From assembly GCA_902776375.1 (NCBI GenBank), contig CACYPV010000010.1, forward strand, positions 1 through 64,000: a stretch of 64,000 bases of DNA. Direction: 5' to 3'. The notes under the pieces are model-generated. The model made no database searches and had not been told where the DNA came from. It saw only the letters and a program-made list of their open reading frames with translations. Position numbers and translations under genes: made by a program. This DNA is from an uncultured Ruminococcus sp. Lineage in GTDB: Bacteria > Bacillota > Clostridia > Oscillospirales > Acutalibacteraceae. Shown piece after piece: positions 6,823-14,855 of the stretch (position 1 is its first letter; the number at the start of each line of letters is the position of its first letter).

Positions 6823-7038
6823 TTACGTCCATGTAATATTAAGCTTCTTTTTGTGCTCTACGCAGTCGGTCAGGTAAAGGTTTATAAGCGTTTGGTAAGG
6901 AATACCCGTAGCCTGAGCCTGCTCCTTAAAATAGTCTATGATCGAGCTGTCGATATTGATGGTGATTTGCTTTTTGAGTTTTTTTGCGTAGGGATTTTTT
7001 CTCGGATTTAATTTTTCGATATCATAATTGTCTAACAT
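6823..7038 (-). CDS. brnA: BrnA-family antitoxin (ribbon-helix-helix)
   Basis: In BrnT/BrnA type II systems BrnA neutralises the ribonuclease toxin BrnT and represses the shared promoter. The 71-residue product has the family pattern: a charged N-terminus ending in RKNPYAKKLKKQ, a ribbon strand ITINID at 25-30, and helices with IDYFKEQAQATGIPYQTLIN, typical of BrnA/CopG-like proteins. AAAGGAGG precedes the ATG at 7038. It starts 13 bases after the stop of the truncated brnT, the usual toxin-first order. It appears intact while its toxin is not. Confidence 0.8.
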   Translation of the reverse strand: MLDNYDIEKLNPRKNPYAKKLKKQITINIDSSIIDYFKEQAQATGIPYQTLINLYLTDCVEHKKKLNITWT

Positions 7039-7051
7039 TTTGATTCCTCCT

Positions 7052-7207
7052 TTACAGATTTTTCTCATAATAAGAGTGTTCGGGGTCATCAAAGAGAATT
7101 GCTCTGTCATCGTAAAACACCGTACTTGCTTCTTCAAAGGATATTTTATGCTTTTTGATATTGATAGCATTTTTATTATTATCCCATTCAAATCGCATTG
7201 TATCCAT
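7052..7207 (-). pseudogene. brnT: truncated BrnT-family toxin
   Basis: The 51-codon frame starts MRFEWDNNKNAINIKKH after an initial MDT and continues with ISFEEASTVFYDD and DDPEHSYYEKNL, then TAA. This matches the N-terminal half of BrnT toxins (FEWD, N-x-x-KH, SFEEA, F-x-D, DxxHS). Family members run to about 90 or more residues and include C-terminal strands carrying catalytic residues, and these are absent. The sequence passes directly from the stop into the brnA ribosome site, so the missing half was deleted rather than frameshifted. Probably non-toxic. The gene is AT-rich and was likely acquired. Confidence 0.72.
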
Positions 7208-7253
7208 AATTATATTATAATTATAAAATATCTTTTGTCAATAGAATTTTTTG

Positions 7254-7275
7254 TTTTCTGCACCGTTTGGCGTAA
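7254..7275. repeat. right copy of 22-bp direct repeat flanking the brnTA module
   Basis: Partner of 6791-6812, same orientation, two mismatches. It lies 46 bases upstream of the presumed brnTA start. Confidence 0.65.
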
Positions 7276-7361
7276 GTTTTTGCGTAGATAACCAACAGTA
7301 TTCCGCATATGTTAAAGCAAGGCAAAAAACGGAGTTACGATAAGGATTATCATTTTTATAT

Positions 7362-7390
7362 TTGACACCTATTTCATAATGGTATATAAT
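7362..7390 (+). promoter_or_regulatory. consensus sigma-A promoter of the lipoprotein gene
   Basis: TTGACA (7362-7367), a 17-base spacer and TATAAT (7385-7390), a perfect match. The start codon is 30 bases downstream. Confidence 0.93.
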
Positions 7391-7420
7391 ATATGCAGCA
7401 ATCGAAAAGGAGTTTTTATC

Positions 7421-7900
7421 ATGCTTCATAAAAGATCACTTAGAATACTTGCCGCGGGCTTTGCGGCTGTTATGGCGGCTTCGATGCTTACGGCATGCGG
7501 AGAGAAGGAAAACGTTGTAAAAACCGACGAGGGCAAGCTTCTTACGGCGCACACCTGGCAGACGAATTACGGCGGTCATTCCGAGGTCACCTTCGACACC
7601 GACGGAACGCTTGAGGTCAGCACTGAGGGACTGGACGGAACCAGCGATACAGACGGCAAGTGGTCGCTTGACGGCACCACGCTTACCACCGTTATCGAAA
7701 AGCACAGCAACAACGGCGAGGTAGTCGACGGCGAAAGCAAGGTCACCTACTTGTTTGCGGGTTACATCAACGACGCCATTTTCGACGGCGGCGACGAGGC
7801 TGTCAATAAGCTTAAAGAGGAGCACAAGGACAGCGTCGACTGGTATGTTTCGGACAATTACCTGTACATGAACGGCACCGTGTGGATACCCAAGAAATAA
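7421..7900 (+). CDS. lipoprotein with lipocalin-like/DUF5640-type beta domain
   Basis: A 159-residue exported lipoprotein. The signal peptide ends in the lipobox LTAC, so the mature chain starts at Cys about 27 and is membrane-anchored outside the cell. The body alternates strand-like segments containing HTWQTNYGGHSEVTFDTDG and GKWSLDGTTLTTV. This is the pattern of small bacterial lipocalin-like domains that describe a weight/threshold-style fold; function is unknown. The ATG at 7421 follows AAAAGGAG. It is monocistronic, with a perfect promoter and its own terminator, which suggests strong vegetative expression. Confidence 0.82.
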   Translation: MLHKRSLRILAAGFAAVMAASMLTACGEKENVVKTDEGKLLTAHTWQTNYGGHSEVTFDTDGTLEVSTEGLDGTSDTDGKWSLDGTTLTTVIEKHSNNGEVVDGESKVTYLFAGYINDAIFDGGDEAVNKLKEEHKDSVDWYVSDNYLYMNGTVWIPKK

Positions 7901-7933
7901 GGCGAAAAGTTTATTCTAATATCGAATAATTAT

Positions 7934-7969
7934 AAGCTGACTGCGTTTACGCGCCGTCGGCTTTTTTTA
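7934..7969 (+). terminator. rho-independent terminator of the lipoprotein gene
   Basis: AGCTGAC (7935-7941) pairs with GTCGGCT (7956-7962), with an inner GCG/CGC pair, then a run of seven T. Confidence 0.8.
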
Positions 7970-8001
7970 TTCGGTCAATTCGACATTTTTCTCGTTTATT
8001 A

Positions 8002-8030
8002 TAGACATTCCGACCTTTTCTTGATATAAT
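8002..8030 (+). promoter_or_regulatory. sigma-A promoter of the nine-gene operon
   Basis: TAGACA (8002-8007), a 17-base spacer and TATAAT (8025-8030). It is the only good promoter found before the operon's first gene, and no gap inside the operon is long enough for another. Confidence 0.8.
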
Positions 8031-8061
8031 GATAAGGAATATAAGCATCGCAGGTGATGAC

Positions 8062-8874
8062 ATGATAATCGATTCTCACACCCATATCGGCACTATCCCG
8101 CCGTTCGACATGAAGGTCGAGGAGCTGCTTTCCTCAATGGAGCGTTTCGGCATAGATTTTTCGCTTGTCAGCAACGTTGAGGCGGCTGAGTTCGACCACG
8201 GCGGCGATCCCGTTCCGCCGCCGTTCATCAAGCCGCAGAACCGGGTGCTGCGCGAGACCTTAGCCATCGCGCGCAAGGCTCCCGACAAGCTCGGCGTGCT
8301 GCCGTGGCTGAGGATACACAGCGAGCTGCCCGACGCGGGATTCATCGCCATGATAAAAGATAACCTCGACATCATCTACGGCTTGAAGCTGCACCCCTTC
8401 CATTCGCGCACGGCTCCCGACGACCCTAAGCTCGAGCCTGTTTATCAGCTCGCGGCAGAGCTCCACCTTCCCGTGGTATCGCACACGGGCGGCTGCGAGG
8501 AAGCCATGTCCCCTCACCTGTACAACGCGGCAAAACGCCACCCCGAGATCGATTTCGTGATGGTGCACATGGACTTGGGCACCGACAACTCCGTTGCGCT
8601 CGACCTGCTGGGCAAGCTTCCCAATCTTTACGGCGACACCACATGGGTGCCGGTCAGCACGACGGTGGAGGCTATTCGCCGCTACGGAAGCAAAAAAATG
8701 ATATTCGGCACCGACAACCCAATCGACGGCGAAAACACGCTTCTGCACAACAAAACAGGCGACCGCTCGCTGTATCAGCAGTATTTCAACGAGTTAAAAG
8801 AGCTTATTTCCGAAGCCGAATACGAAGACCTGATGCACAAAAACGCAAAGAGATTGTTTTTTAATGATAAATAA
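8062..8874 (+). CDS. amidohydrolase-2 family metal-dependent hydrolase (operon gene 1)
   Basis: A 270-residue TIM-barrel hydrolase of the amidohydrolase superfamily. Metal-site motifs are DSHTHIG at 4-10, KLHPF, VVSHTG and FGTDNP near the C-terminus. The ATG at 8062 follows AGGTGATG. The substrate is unknown; relatives act as decarboxylases or hydrolases. A paralogue with the same PNLYGDTTW and FGTDNPIDG blocks lies at 28650-29483. It overlaps the next gene by 11 bases and opens the operon, so it may supply or process a precursor. Confidence 0.85.
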   Translation: MIIDSHTHIGTIPPFDMKVEELLSSMERFGIDFSLVSNVEAAEFDHGGDPVPPPFIKPQNRVLRETLAIARKAPDKLGVLPWLRIHSELPDAGFIAMIKDNLDIIYGLKLHPFHSRTAPDDPKLEPVYQLAAELHLPVVSHTGGCEEAMSPHLYNAAKRHPEIDFVMVHMDLGTDNSVALDLLGKLPNLYGDTTWVPVSTTVEAIRRYGSKKMIFGTDNPIDGENTLLHNKTGDRSLYQQYFNELKELISEAEYEDLMHKNAKRLFFNDK

Positions 8875-9955
8875 GCTGCAATCATTATTCGATAAAAGAA
8901 TAATATCAATTAATGAGGCTCCGCTGTGCGGGGTTTCGAGCATAAACAACCGCATAGCGCTCGGGCACAACGGGATCTACCGCCTTTGCGTCGATTTTGA
9001 GGACGGCAGCTCGCTTGACTGCATCCGCAAGACCAAAGCGAAAAGCATAATCAGCAACGGCATACGCCTGATAAGCGGCAAAAGCGCAAAATTCACGGTC
9101 AGCATGACCTTGCATAAAAAGATACTCGGCTACAATAAAAGCTGCACGCGCGAGATCATGCTGTACAATAAGCTTGACCGGTCGCTGCTCCCGCACATCC
9201 CCGAGTATTACGGCTGCTTTTATGAGCCGCGCAAAAAGCTATACAGCCTGATTCTGCGGCAATACGACTGTCCGCAGCGCGAAGCCTTGAACGTTGAAGA
9301 GATCAGACACGCGCTTGACGCGCTGCTTGACTTCCACATTTTTTACTACGGTCGCGACGACCTTGCAAAAGTGCTCGGGCTTAACGTCTACTCCCCCGAT
9401 GACTACCGCCGCGCAAAGCCCTTTATCCGCCTGCTGTTTCACGCGGATGAAGAGGAAAACCGCCGCTGCTTCAGCGAAGAAAGGCTCAAAAAGGTCGACG
9501 GCTTTATCGACGAGATCGAAAAGCACGCCGCACGATTCAGCGGTCACCGCAGCTTTTCGCACAACGACTTCACGCGCAGGAACCTCTTTTTTGCGGAGGA
9601 CAAGGTTTTGATTTACGACTTCGAGCTTGCCGCCTTCCAGAATCCCGAGCACGATTTGATAGAGTTGCTCATCCACGAGGCGGATCACTTGAGCAAAAGC
9701 GAAATTTTTAGGCTTATCGAGTATCACAGAACACGCCTGTTCCCCCACGCCGAGCCTTTGCGGCAAATGAGCAGGGCACAATACATCGCCATGCTTTTGT
9801 TCAACGCTTACGAGTTTATCGCGATACGCCTGTCGCTGCTGCGCATAGCCGGCAAGGTGCTGGGCGAAAGCTTCGTAGACGCGCTGCTCGGCAACGCCGA
9901 CAGAATAACAGATTATTTAGAGGAAGAATATGAACAGACAACTGAAAATACTTGA
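8864..9955 (+). CDS. aminoglycoside/choline-kinase-like phosphotransferase (operon gene 2)
   Basis: A 363-residue protein with the APH/choline-kinase fold. The catalytic loop reads SHNDFTRRNLFF (H-x-D-x4-N), followed by the metal-binding IYDFELA. An N-lobe helix carries TREIMLYNKL, whose Glu fits the conserved Lys-Glu pair. These enzymes phosphorylate hydroxyls of small molecules such as sugars, choline or aminoglycosides with ATP. The substrate is not evident. Start and stop both overlap their neighbours, so it is translationally coupled in the operon. Confidence 0.75.
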   Translation: MINKLQSLFDKRIISINEAPLCGVSSINNRIALGHNGIYRLCVDFEDGSSLDCIRKTKAKSIISNGIRLISGKSAKFTVSMTLHKKILGYNKSCTREIMLYNKLDRSLLPHIPEYYGCFYEPRKKLYSLILRQYDCPQREALNVEEIRHALDALLDFHIFYYGRDDLAKVLGLNVYSPDDYRRAKPFIRLLFHADEEENRRCFSEERLKKVDGFIDEIEKHAARFSGHRSFSHNDFTRRNLFFAEDKVLIYDFELAAFQNPEHDLIELLIHEADHLSKSEIFRLIEYHRTRLFPHAEPLRQMSRAQYIAMLLFNAYEFIAIRLSLLRIAGKVLGESFVDALLGNADRITDYLEEEYEQTTENT

Positions 9956-10820
9956 ATCCGCCGACTACAGCGAGCGCATAGAAAACGGCAGATCGTCATG
10001 CTATATCATAGTCAATAACAAGCTTGCCGAGGATAAGTGCATGTTCGGCTTCGTTGAGCTGAGAGAAGATTTTGACGAAGCCCGGGGGCTGTTTGAAAAG
10101 GCGGAGCGACGTGCGAGGGAGCTTGGGTTTTCGCGGCTTATCGGCCCCATGAACTACAACACCTGGATGTCCTACCGCTGGGCGCTGAACGACTTTGACG
10201 TCAAATACTATCCCGACTGCGAAAACAAGGCATACCACGTCGATTTCATCCGACGGCTGGGTTACAAAGAGCTTTACACCTACCGCAGCGCACACGTAAA
10301 AACAGACAACAAGCTGTTTCCTACAGCCGAAACGATTTACCGCCAAAAGCTTGACGAGGGCTTTACCTTCAAGTATTTTGAAGGCTGTGAAGCCTACGCG
10401 CTGGCAGACATTATTTTTGATATTTCAAAGGACGCGTTTTCCGGCGGCTATCTGTACTCTGAGATATCGCGCGAGGAATTCAGGGAGATATATCTTTCGT
10501 GGACAAGACTGATACCTCGTTTGGAAATGATCGTCGCGTTCAAAGACGGCGTCGCCGCGGGCTTTTCAATGGGCTATATTAACCCTCAAAATCCCGCCGA
10601 CTACATCTCTAAAACCACCGCCGTGCGCCGTGAGTTCCAGCACAACAAGCTGTACCTCGCGCTGGTTTATCTGGGCTACAAGCACATAATCGGGCTGGGC
10701 TATTCCGACGTGGTTTATCACTTTGAATGTGAACAGCGCAGCACCTTCCGCCGCTTTGACAGCAACACCGAGTCAAACGAAAAGCGCTACGCAGTGTTCG
10801 TAAAGGAGCTTGACGCATGA
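9930..10820 (+). CDS. GNAT-like N-acyltransferase (operon gene 3)
   Basis: A 296-residue protein with features of GNAT acyltransferases: the block RARELGFSRLIGPMNYNTW near residue 67 and a C-terminal region with KTTAVRREFQHNKLY and a last domain rich in small residues and aromatics. It probably transfers an acyl group from a CoA or carrier to an amine. Donor and acceptor are unknown. Two adenylate-forming enzymes further down could activate the acyl donor (inference). AGGAAG lies just before the ATG, inside the 3' end of gene 2. Confidence 0.65.
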   Translation: MNRQLKILESADYSERIENGRSSCYIIVNNKLAEDKCMFGFVELREDFDEARGLFEKAERRARELGFSRLIGPMNYNTWMSYRWALNDFDVKYYPDCENKAYHVDFIRRLGYKELYTYRSAHVKTDNKLFPTAETIYRQKLDEGFTFKYFEGCEAYALADIIFDISKDAFSGGYLYSEISREEFREIYLSWTRLIPRLEMIVAFKDGVAAGFSMGYINPQNPADYISKTTAVRREFQHNKLYLALVYLGYKHIIGLGYSDVVYHFECEQRSTFRRFDSNTESNEKRYAVFVKELDA

Positions 10821-11875
10821 AATGCACGCGCTGTCTTAACGACAGCTCGGTGAGAAACATCAGCTTTGACAGCGAGGGCGTGTGCAATTTTTGCCGTGGC
10901 TACGAAAGGATAGCCGATAAACTGAACGACCGCCAAACACTTTATAAGCTGTTTGAAAGCAAAATTGAGCGCGTGCGCGGAAAACACCGCTATGACGCGG
11001 CGCTGGGCTTTTCGGGCGGCAAGGACAGCGCTTATGTTTTAAGTCAGCTTACAAAGCGCTATGGGCTTAACGTAAAGGCATTCACGATGGACAACGGCTT
11101 TTTGTCGCCGCGGGCTAAAGAGAATATCGACCGGCTGGTCAAAAGCTTCGGCGTTGACCACGAGTATGTCACCTTTGACCCGAATATGATGAAACGCGTG
11201 TACCATTACTCGATGAGCAAGCTGCTTGTACCGTGCATCGCCTGCTCCTACATCGGCTACGCCGCGCAGATAGGCTACGCCTCCCGCGTTGACGCGGGGC
11301 TCTGCATACACGGCAGGTCGCCCGAACAGATGCTGCGAAGCTACCCGCTGGACGTGTTCTCACAATTCGTCGACATGGGGCTTGAGGAAAGCGATGAGCG
11401 GGACTTCGGCAAAGCCTACATGAAGCTGCTGGACGTCGTAAAAGAAAAGGTCGACGCCGACATATACAAGGACATCCGCTCAGTCGCCTTTGACGGGGTC
11501 GACACCTCCGACCTGCGCGAGTTCGTTCCCTACTTCCTTTACCACCCCTACGACGAGGGCGAGATAGTGCGTTGGCTGAAGGAAAACACTGTATGGACGC
11601 CGCCGAAGGACTACAACCATTTTGACTGCGAGGTACACAACGCAGCCAAATACATTTATCAGCGCGCCGAGGGCAGGCCTCACCGCCTGCCGGAGATCAG
11701 CGTGCTTGTGCGCTCCGGCTGCCTCACAAGAGAAGAGGGCGAGGCGCTGCTTAAACAGGAAATCATCCGCCAAAAGCCGAAGGACGAGCTAAAAAAGCTC
11801 TGCTCCTTCGCGGGGGTCAGTCAAACCCTGCTGTTTGCCAAGGCGGAAATATATAACAAGGTAATAAAGCCATGA
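10817..11875 (+). CDS. zinc-finger PP-loop ATPase, N-acetyl-sugar amidotransferase (WbpG/PseA)-like (operon gene 4)
   Basis: A 352-residue member of the adenine nucleotide alpha-hydrolase family. The N-terminal zinc finger uses Cys3, Cys6, Cys23 and Cys26, and the PP-loop SGGKDS is at 66-71. A CIACSYIGY segment follows in the middle. The nearest known families adenylate an oxygen on a substrate and replace it with nitrogen or sulfur, as WbpG does in LPS sugar biosynthesis. WbpG relies on a HisH-like glutaminase, and none is encoded here, so another nitrogen or sulfur donor would be needed. The start overlaps gene 3 as ATGA. Confidence 0.75.
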   Translation: MKCTRCLNDSSVRNISFDSEGVCNFCRGYERIADKLNDRQTLYKLFESKIERVRGKHRYDAALGFSGGKDSAYVLSQLTKRYGLNVKAFTMDNGFLSPRAKENIDRLVKSFGVDHEYVTFDPNMMKRVYHYSMSKLLVPCIACSYIGYAAQIGYASRVDAGLCIHGRSPEQMLRSYPLDVFSQFVDMGLEESDERDFGKAYMKLLDVVKEKVDADIYKDIRSVAFDGVDTSDLREFVPYFLYHPYDEGEIVRWLKENTVWTPPKDYNHFDCEVHNAAKYIYQRAEGRPHRLPEISVLVRSGCLTREEGEALLKQEIIRQKPKDELKKLCSFAGVSQTLLFAKAEIYNKVIKP

Positions 11876-12345
11876 AGTATTTATTGAGATATTCGTATTA
11901 TATCGGAATTGCGCTGGTATTTGCCGCGCTTATAAGCCTGCTCACAAACGAGATCCGCTACGAGCTCATCGCGCCGTTCTCGCTGCTCGGCTATATGATA
12001 CGCCTGTACGACGACCTTTTTGACTACGATACCGATACTAAGAAAAAGCTGCTTGACAAGTCGGCTATGAAAATGCTGCTTATCATTTTCAGCATAGTCT
12101 ATTTTGTGGTCAACATCATTTTCTTCCGCATTGACGGGCTTATCTGTCTGGTGCCCCTCGCCTATGTTTTCTTGGAGAACCACTTTGAAGTGATGAAGCT
12201 GTTTTTCCTGACCATCGTGTGCGCGCTTTATTTAGCGATGTACACTAAACTGCAGGGGCTGTGGATCATACTGTTCCTCTGCGGCACCCTGCTTATCTCG
12301 GTGGGCTTTTTCATATTCAAACGGTTAAGACCGGTCAAAAGATGA
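11872..12345 (+). CDS. half-length UbiA-like membrane protein (operon gene 5)
   Basis: A 157-residue polytopic protein with about four or five helices. After the first helix pair it carries RLYDDLFDYDTDTKKK (Asp47, 48, 51, 53, 55), which resembles the first Asp-rich motif of UbiA prenyltransferases (NDxxDxxxD). UbiA enzymes are near 290 residues and need a second Asp-rich motif, which is not seen. It is either a minimal UbiA derivative that works as a dimer, a degenerate partner, or an unrelated membrane protein. Its start and stop overlap the neighbouring genes as ATGA. Confidence 0.55.
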   Translation: MKYLLRYSYYIGIALVFAALISLLTNEIRYELIAPFSLLGYMIRLYDDLFDYDTDTKKKLLDKSAMKMLLIIFSIVYFVVNIIFFRIDGLICLVPLAYVFLENHFEVMKLFFLTIVCALYLAMYTKLQGLWIILFLCGTLLISVGFFIFKRLRPVKR

Positions 12346-14855
12346 TCTGCCGAAAAGACACCGCTGCCGCCTCCGCCGGTACTATAGGCGGCAAGGCGTA
12401 CAACCTGCTGCACATGAGCAATATAGCTCAGATCAACATTCCGCACTGGATCTGCCTTGACACCGGTTTTTTCTACAGCTTTTTAGGCGAATACAAAGCG
12501 GAATATGAAAGGCTGCTGTCAAAGGGCGACGTTGAATGCGGCAAGGAGATCTGCGCCCTTATACGTAAAATACCGTTCGAGCCCGCGCTCAGATCGGAAC
12601 TTTTCGGCGCGCTGGACTCTGACTTTCAAAGCGGCGTTAAGCTCGCCGTGCGCTCGAGCGCCACAGACGAGGACTCCTCCGAACGCTCCTTTGCGGGAAT
12701 GATGGAGTCGTTCTTGAATGTCGAGCCGGACGACAATATTATAGAATATATAAAAAAATGCTGGCTGTCGTGCTTTTCCGCGAGGGCGATGATTTATCGC
12801 GCCCAAAACGGCGGAATAAAGCCCGGACTGGGCGCGGCGGTCATCATTCAGGAAATGATCGAGCCCGATCTTGCAGGAGTTATTTTTACCATAAATCCGA
12901 ACACCAACAACCCTGATGAAATCTACATCAGCGCCGTAAAGGGCATCGGCGAGCAGCTTGTTTCCGGCAGCGCCGACAGCGAGGACTACGTGCTTGACTG
13001 CTTTGACGAGCTGACTCAAAAAGGCGGCGACGCTGACGTTGCCCTGCTAAAGGAGCTTGCAAAGCAGGCTCGCGTTATAGAGGACAGCTACGAAAAAAAG
13101 CGCGGCTGCGATATCGAATTTGCCGTTAAGGACGGGCAGATCTATATTTTACAGTGCCGCGCCATCGCCTCGTGCGCCAACATCAACAAGCGCCTCGAGC
13201 GTACTATCCTGGACAATTCCAACATCATCGAGAGCTATTCGGGGGTCACCACTCCCCTGACCTTTACCTTTGCTCAGGAGGTCTACGGCAAGATATACCA
13301 TCAGACCCTGCGTAACTTCTTCATTCCGGAAAGCGTGATAAATTCGGTCAGCGACGACCTGAATCACATGCTCGCCTTCTACGAAAACAAAATCTATTAC
13401 AAGCTGAACAGCTGGTACAAAATGACCTCATTGTATCCGCGGTACGAGCAGAACAAGCAGTACATGGAACGGATGATGGGCGTAAAAACTCCGCTAAAGG
13501 AAACCTCCGCCCAGTCAAACCGCAGGCTTGTCAAAATATACATCCGCTTTTTGTACAAAATGCTGCGCATGAAGCATGACAGCAAGCGGTTCCTCAAGCG
13601 TTTCAACGCCGTCACCGCGCCTTACACCGACAGCTTTTTCAGCGGCAAAACAAACGCCGAGGCGCTAAAAGCATACGACGAGCTTGAAAGCCGGATACTG
13701 AACGATTTCACCACGCCCATAGCCAACGACATGGGCGCGATGGTGTTCTTCGGCCTGCTGACCGACAACCTCAAAAAGCACGGCGTAGAGGACGCCGACG
13801 GACTTCTAAGCGATATCCTAAGCCGTCAGGGCAACGTTGAGAGCGCCGAGCAGACTGCGATGCTGCTGGATATAGTGTCCGACATCAAAGCGGACGAAAA
13901 GCTGAAAGAACAGTTTTTGAACGGCGAGTTTTCGCTCGACAACGGCACCGAAACAGCGCAAAGGCTCAGGGATTATATCGACCGCTTCGGCGCGCGCTGC
14001 ATGGACGAGCTGAAGCTTGAAACCGTGACCATGCAGGAGGACCCGTCGTTTTTATTCAAAACCATCGAAAACTATCTTCGCATCGAACAGCCGCAGACCG
14101 AAAAAACCGCGGCTCAAAACCGCGAGGACGAAATATACCGCTGTTACCGCGCGCTTGGAAAGTGGTACGTTAAGCGGCTTATAAAAATAACGAAATACTT
14201 TATCCGCAACCGTGAAAGCCTGCGCCTGCGCCGCACCTACATTTACGCAATAGTGCGCAAAATATACCTGCAAATCGGCAAAAACCTCGCCGCCGACGGG
14301 CTGATCGATAATTACCGCGACGTGTTTTTCCTTGAAAAGGATGAGATATCCGCGCTCACCGAGGGAAATGATATCGGCGACCTGCGCGCCCTGATAAACT
14401 CGCGAAGGCAAATCTGCGAGGAAAACAAAACCAAAGAGGTATACGAGCGGATGTACTTTTACGGCGAGGTCAAAAGCGAAAATATGCTTCCCGTTTTCAG
14501 CGCACAGGAGGTCGGAGCCGACAGCGGCAGCATACTGCGCGGCACGCCCGGAGGCGGCAAGGCGACAGATGGCGTTGTGAAGCTTGTGACCGAGCCGACC
14601 GACGCTGACATAAACGGGTGCATCCTTATGGCAAAGCGCACCGACCCGGGCTGGACTATCCTGTTCCCCATGGCTAAGGCGATAATTATCGAGCGCGGCA
14701 GCGTGCTTTCGCACTCGGCGGTCATAGCCAGAGAGATGGGCATTCCGCTGGTTGTGGGCGTGCGCGGACTTACCGACCGGGTGCCCGACGGCGCCAGAGT
14801 GCGCATTGACGGAATAAGCGGCACCATTGAGATTTTGGAGGAAACAAATGGCTGA
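12342..14855 (+). CDS. PEP-synthase/rifampin-phosphotransferase-like dikinase (operon gene 6)
   Basis: An 837-residue protein with the domain order of rifampin phosphotransferase. An N-terminal PPDK-type ATP-grasp domain (about 1-310, with GGKAYNLLHM and SSATDEDSSERSFAGMMES) is followed by a long helical middle domain and a C-terminal swivelling domain with the phospho-histidine in SVLSHSAVIAREMG (His791). The C-terminal PEP/pyruvate barrel of true PEP synthase is missing. The middle domain in this architecture binds the molecule to be phosphorylated, so it probably phosphorylates an operon intermediate using ATP. The start at 12342 gives an ATGA overlap; the frame is open further upstream. 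Confidence 0.8.
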   Translation: MICRKDTAAASAGTIGGKAYNLLHMSNIAQINIPHWICLDTGFFYSFLGEYKAEYERLLSKGDVECGKEICALIRKIPFEPALRSELFGALDSDFQSGVKLAVRSSATDEDSSERSFAGMMESFLNVEPDDNIIEYIKKCWLSCFSARAMIYRAQNGGIKPGLGAAVIIQEMIEPDLAGVIFTINPNTNNPDEIYISAVKGIGEQLVSGSADSEDYVLDCFDELTQKGGDADVALLKELAKQARVIEDSYEKKRGCDIEFAVKDGQIYILQCRAIASCANINKRLERTILDNSNIIESYSGVTTPLTFTFAQEVYGKIYHQTLRNFFIPESVINSVSDDLNHMLAFYENKIYYKLNSWYKMTSLYPRYEQNKQYMERMMGVKTPLKETSAQSNRRLVKIYIRFLYKMLRMKHDSKRFLKRFNAVTAPYTDSFFSGKTNAEALKAYDELESRILNDFTTPIANDMGAMVFFGLLTDNLKKHGVEDADGLLSDILSRQGNVESAEQTAMLLDIVSDIKADEKLKEQFLNGEFSLDNGTETAQRLRDYIDRFGARCMDELKLETVTMQEDPSFLFKTIENYLRIEQPQTEKTAAQNREDEIYRCYRALGKWYVKRLIKITKYFIRNRESLRLRRTYIYAIVRKIYLQIGKNLAADGLIDNYRDVFFLEKDEISALTEGNDIGDLRALINSRRQICEENKTKEVYERMYFYGEVKSENMLPVFSAQEVGADSGSILRGTPGGGKATDGVVKLVTEPTDADINGCILMAKRTDPGWTILFPMAKAIIIERGSVLSHSAVIAREMGIPLVVGVRGLTDRVPDGARVRIDGISGTIEILEETNG

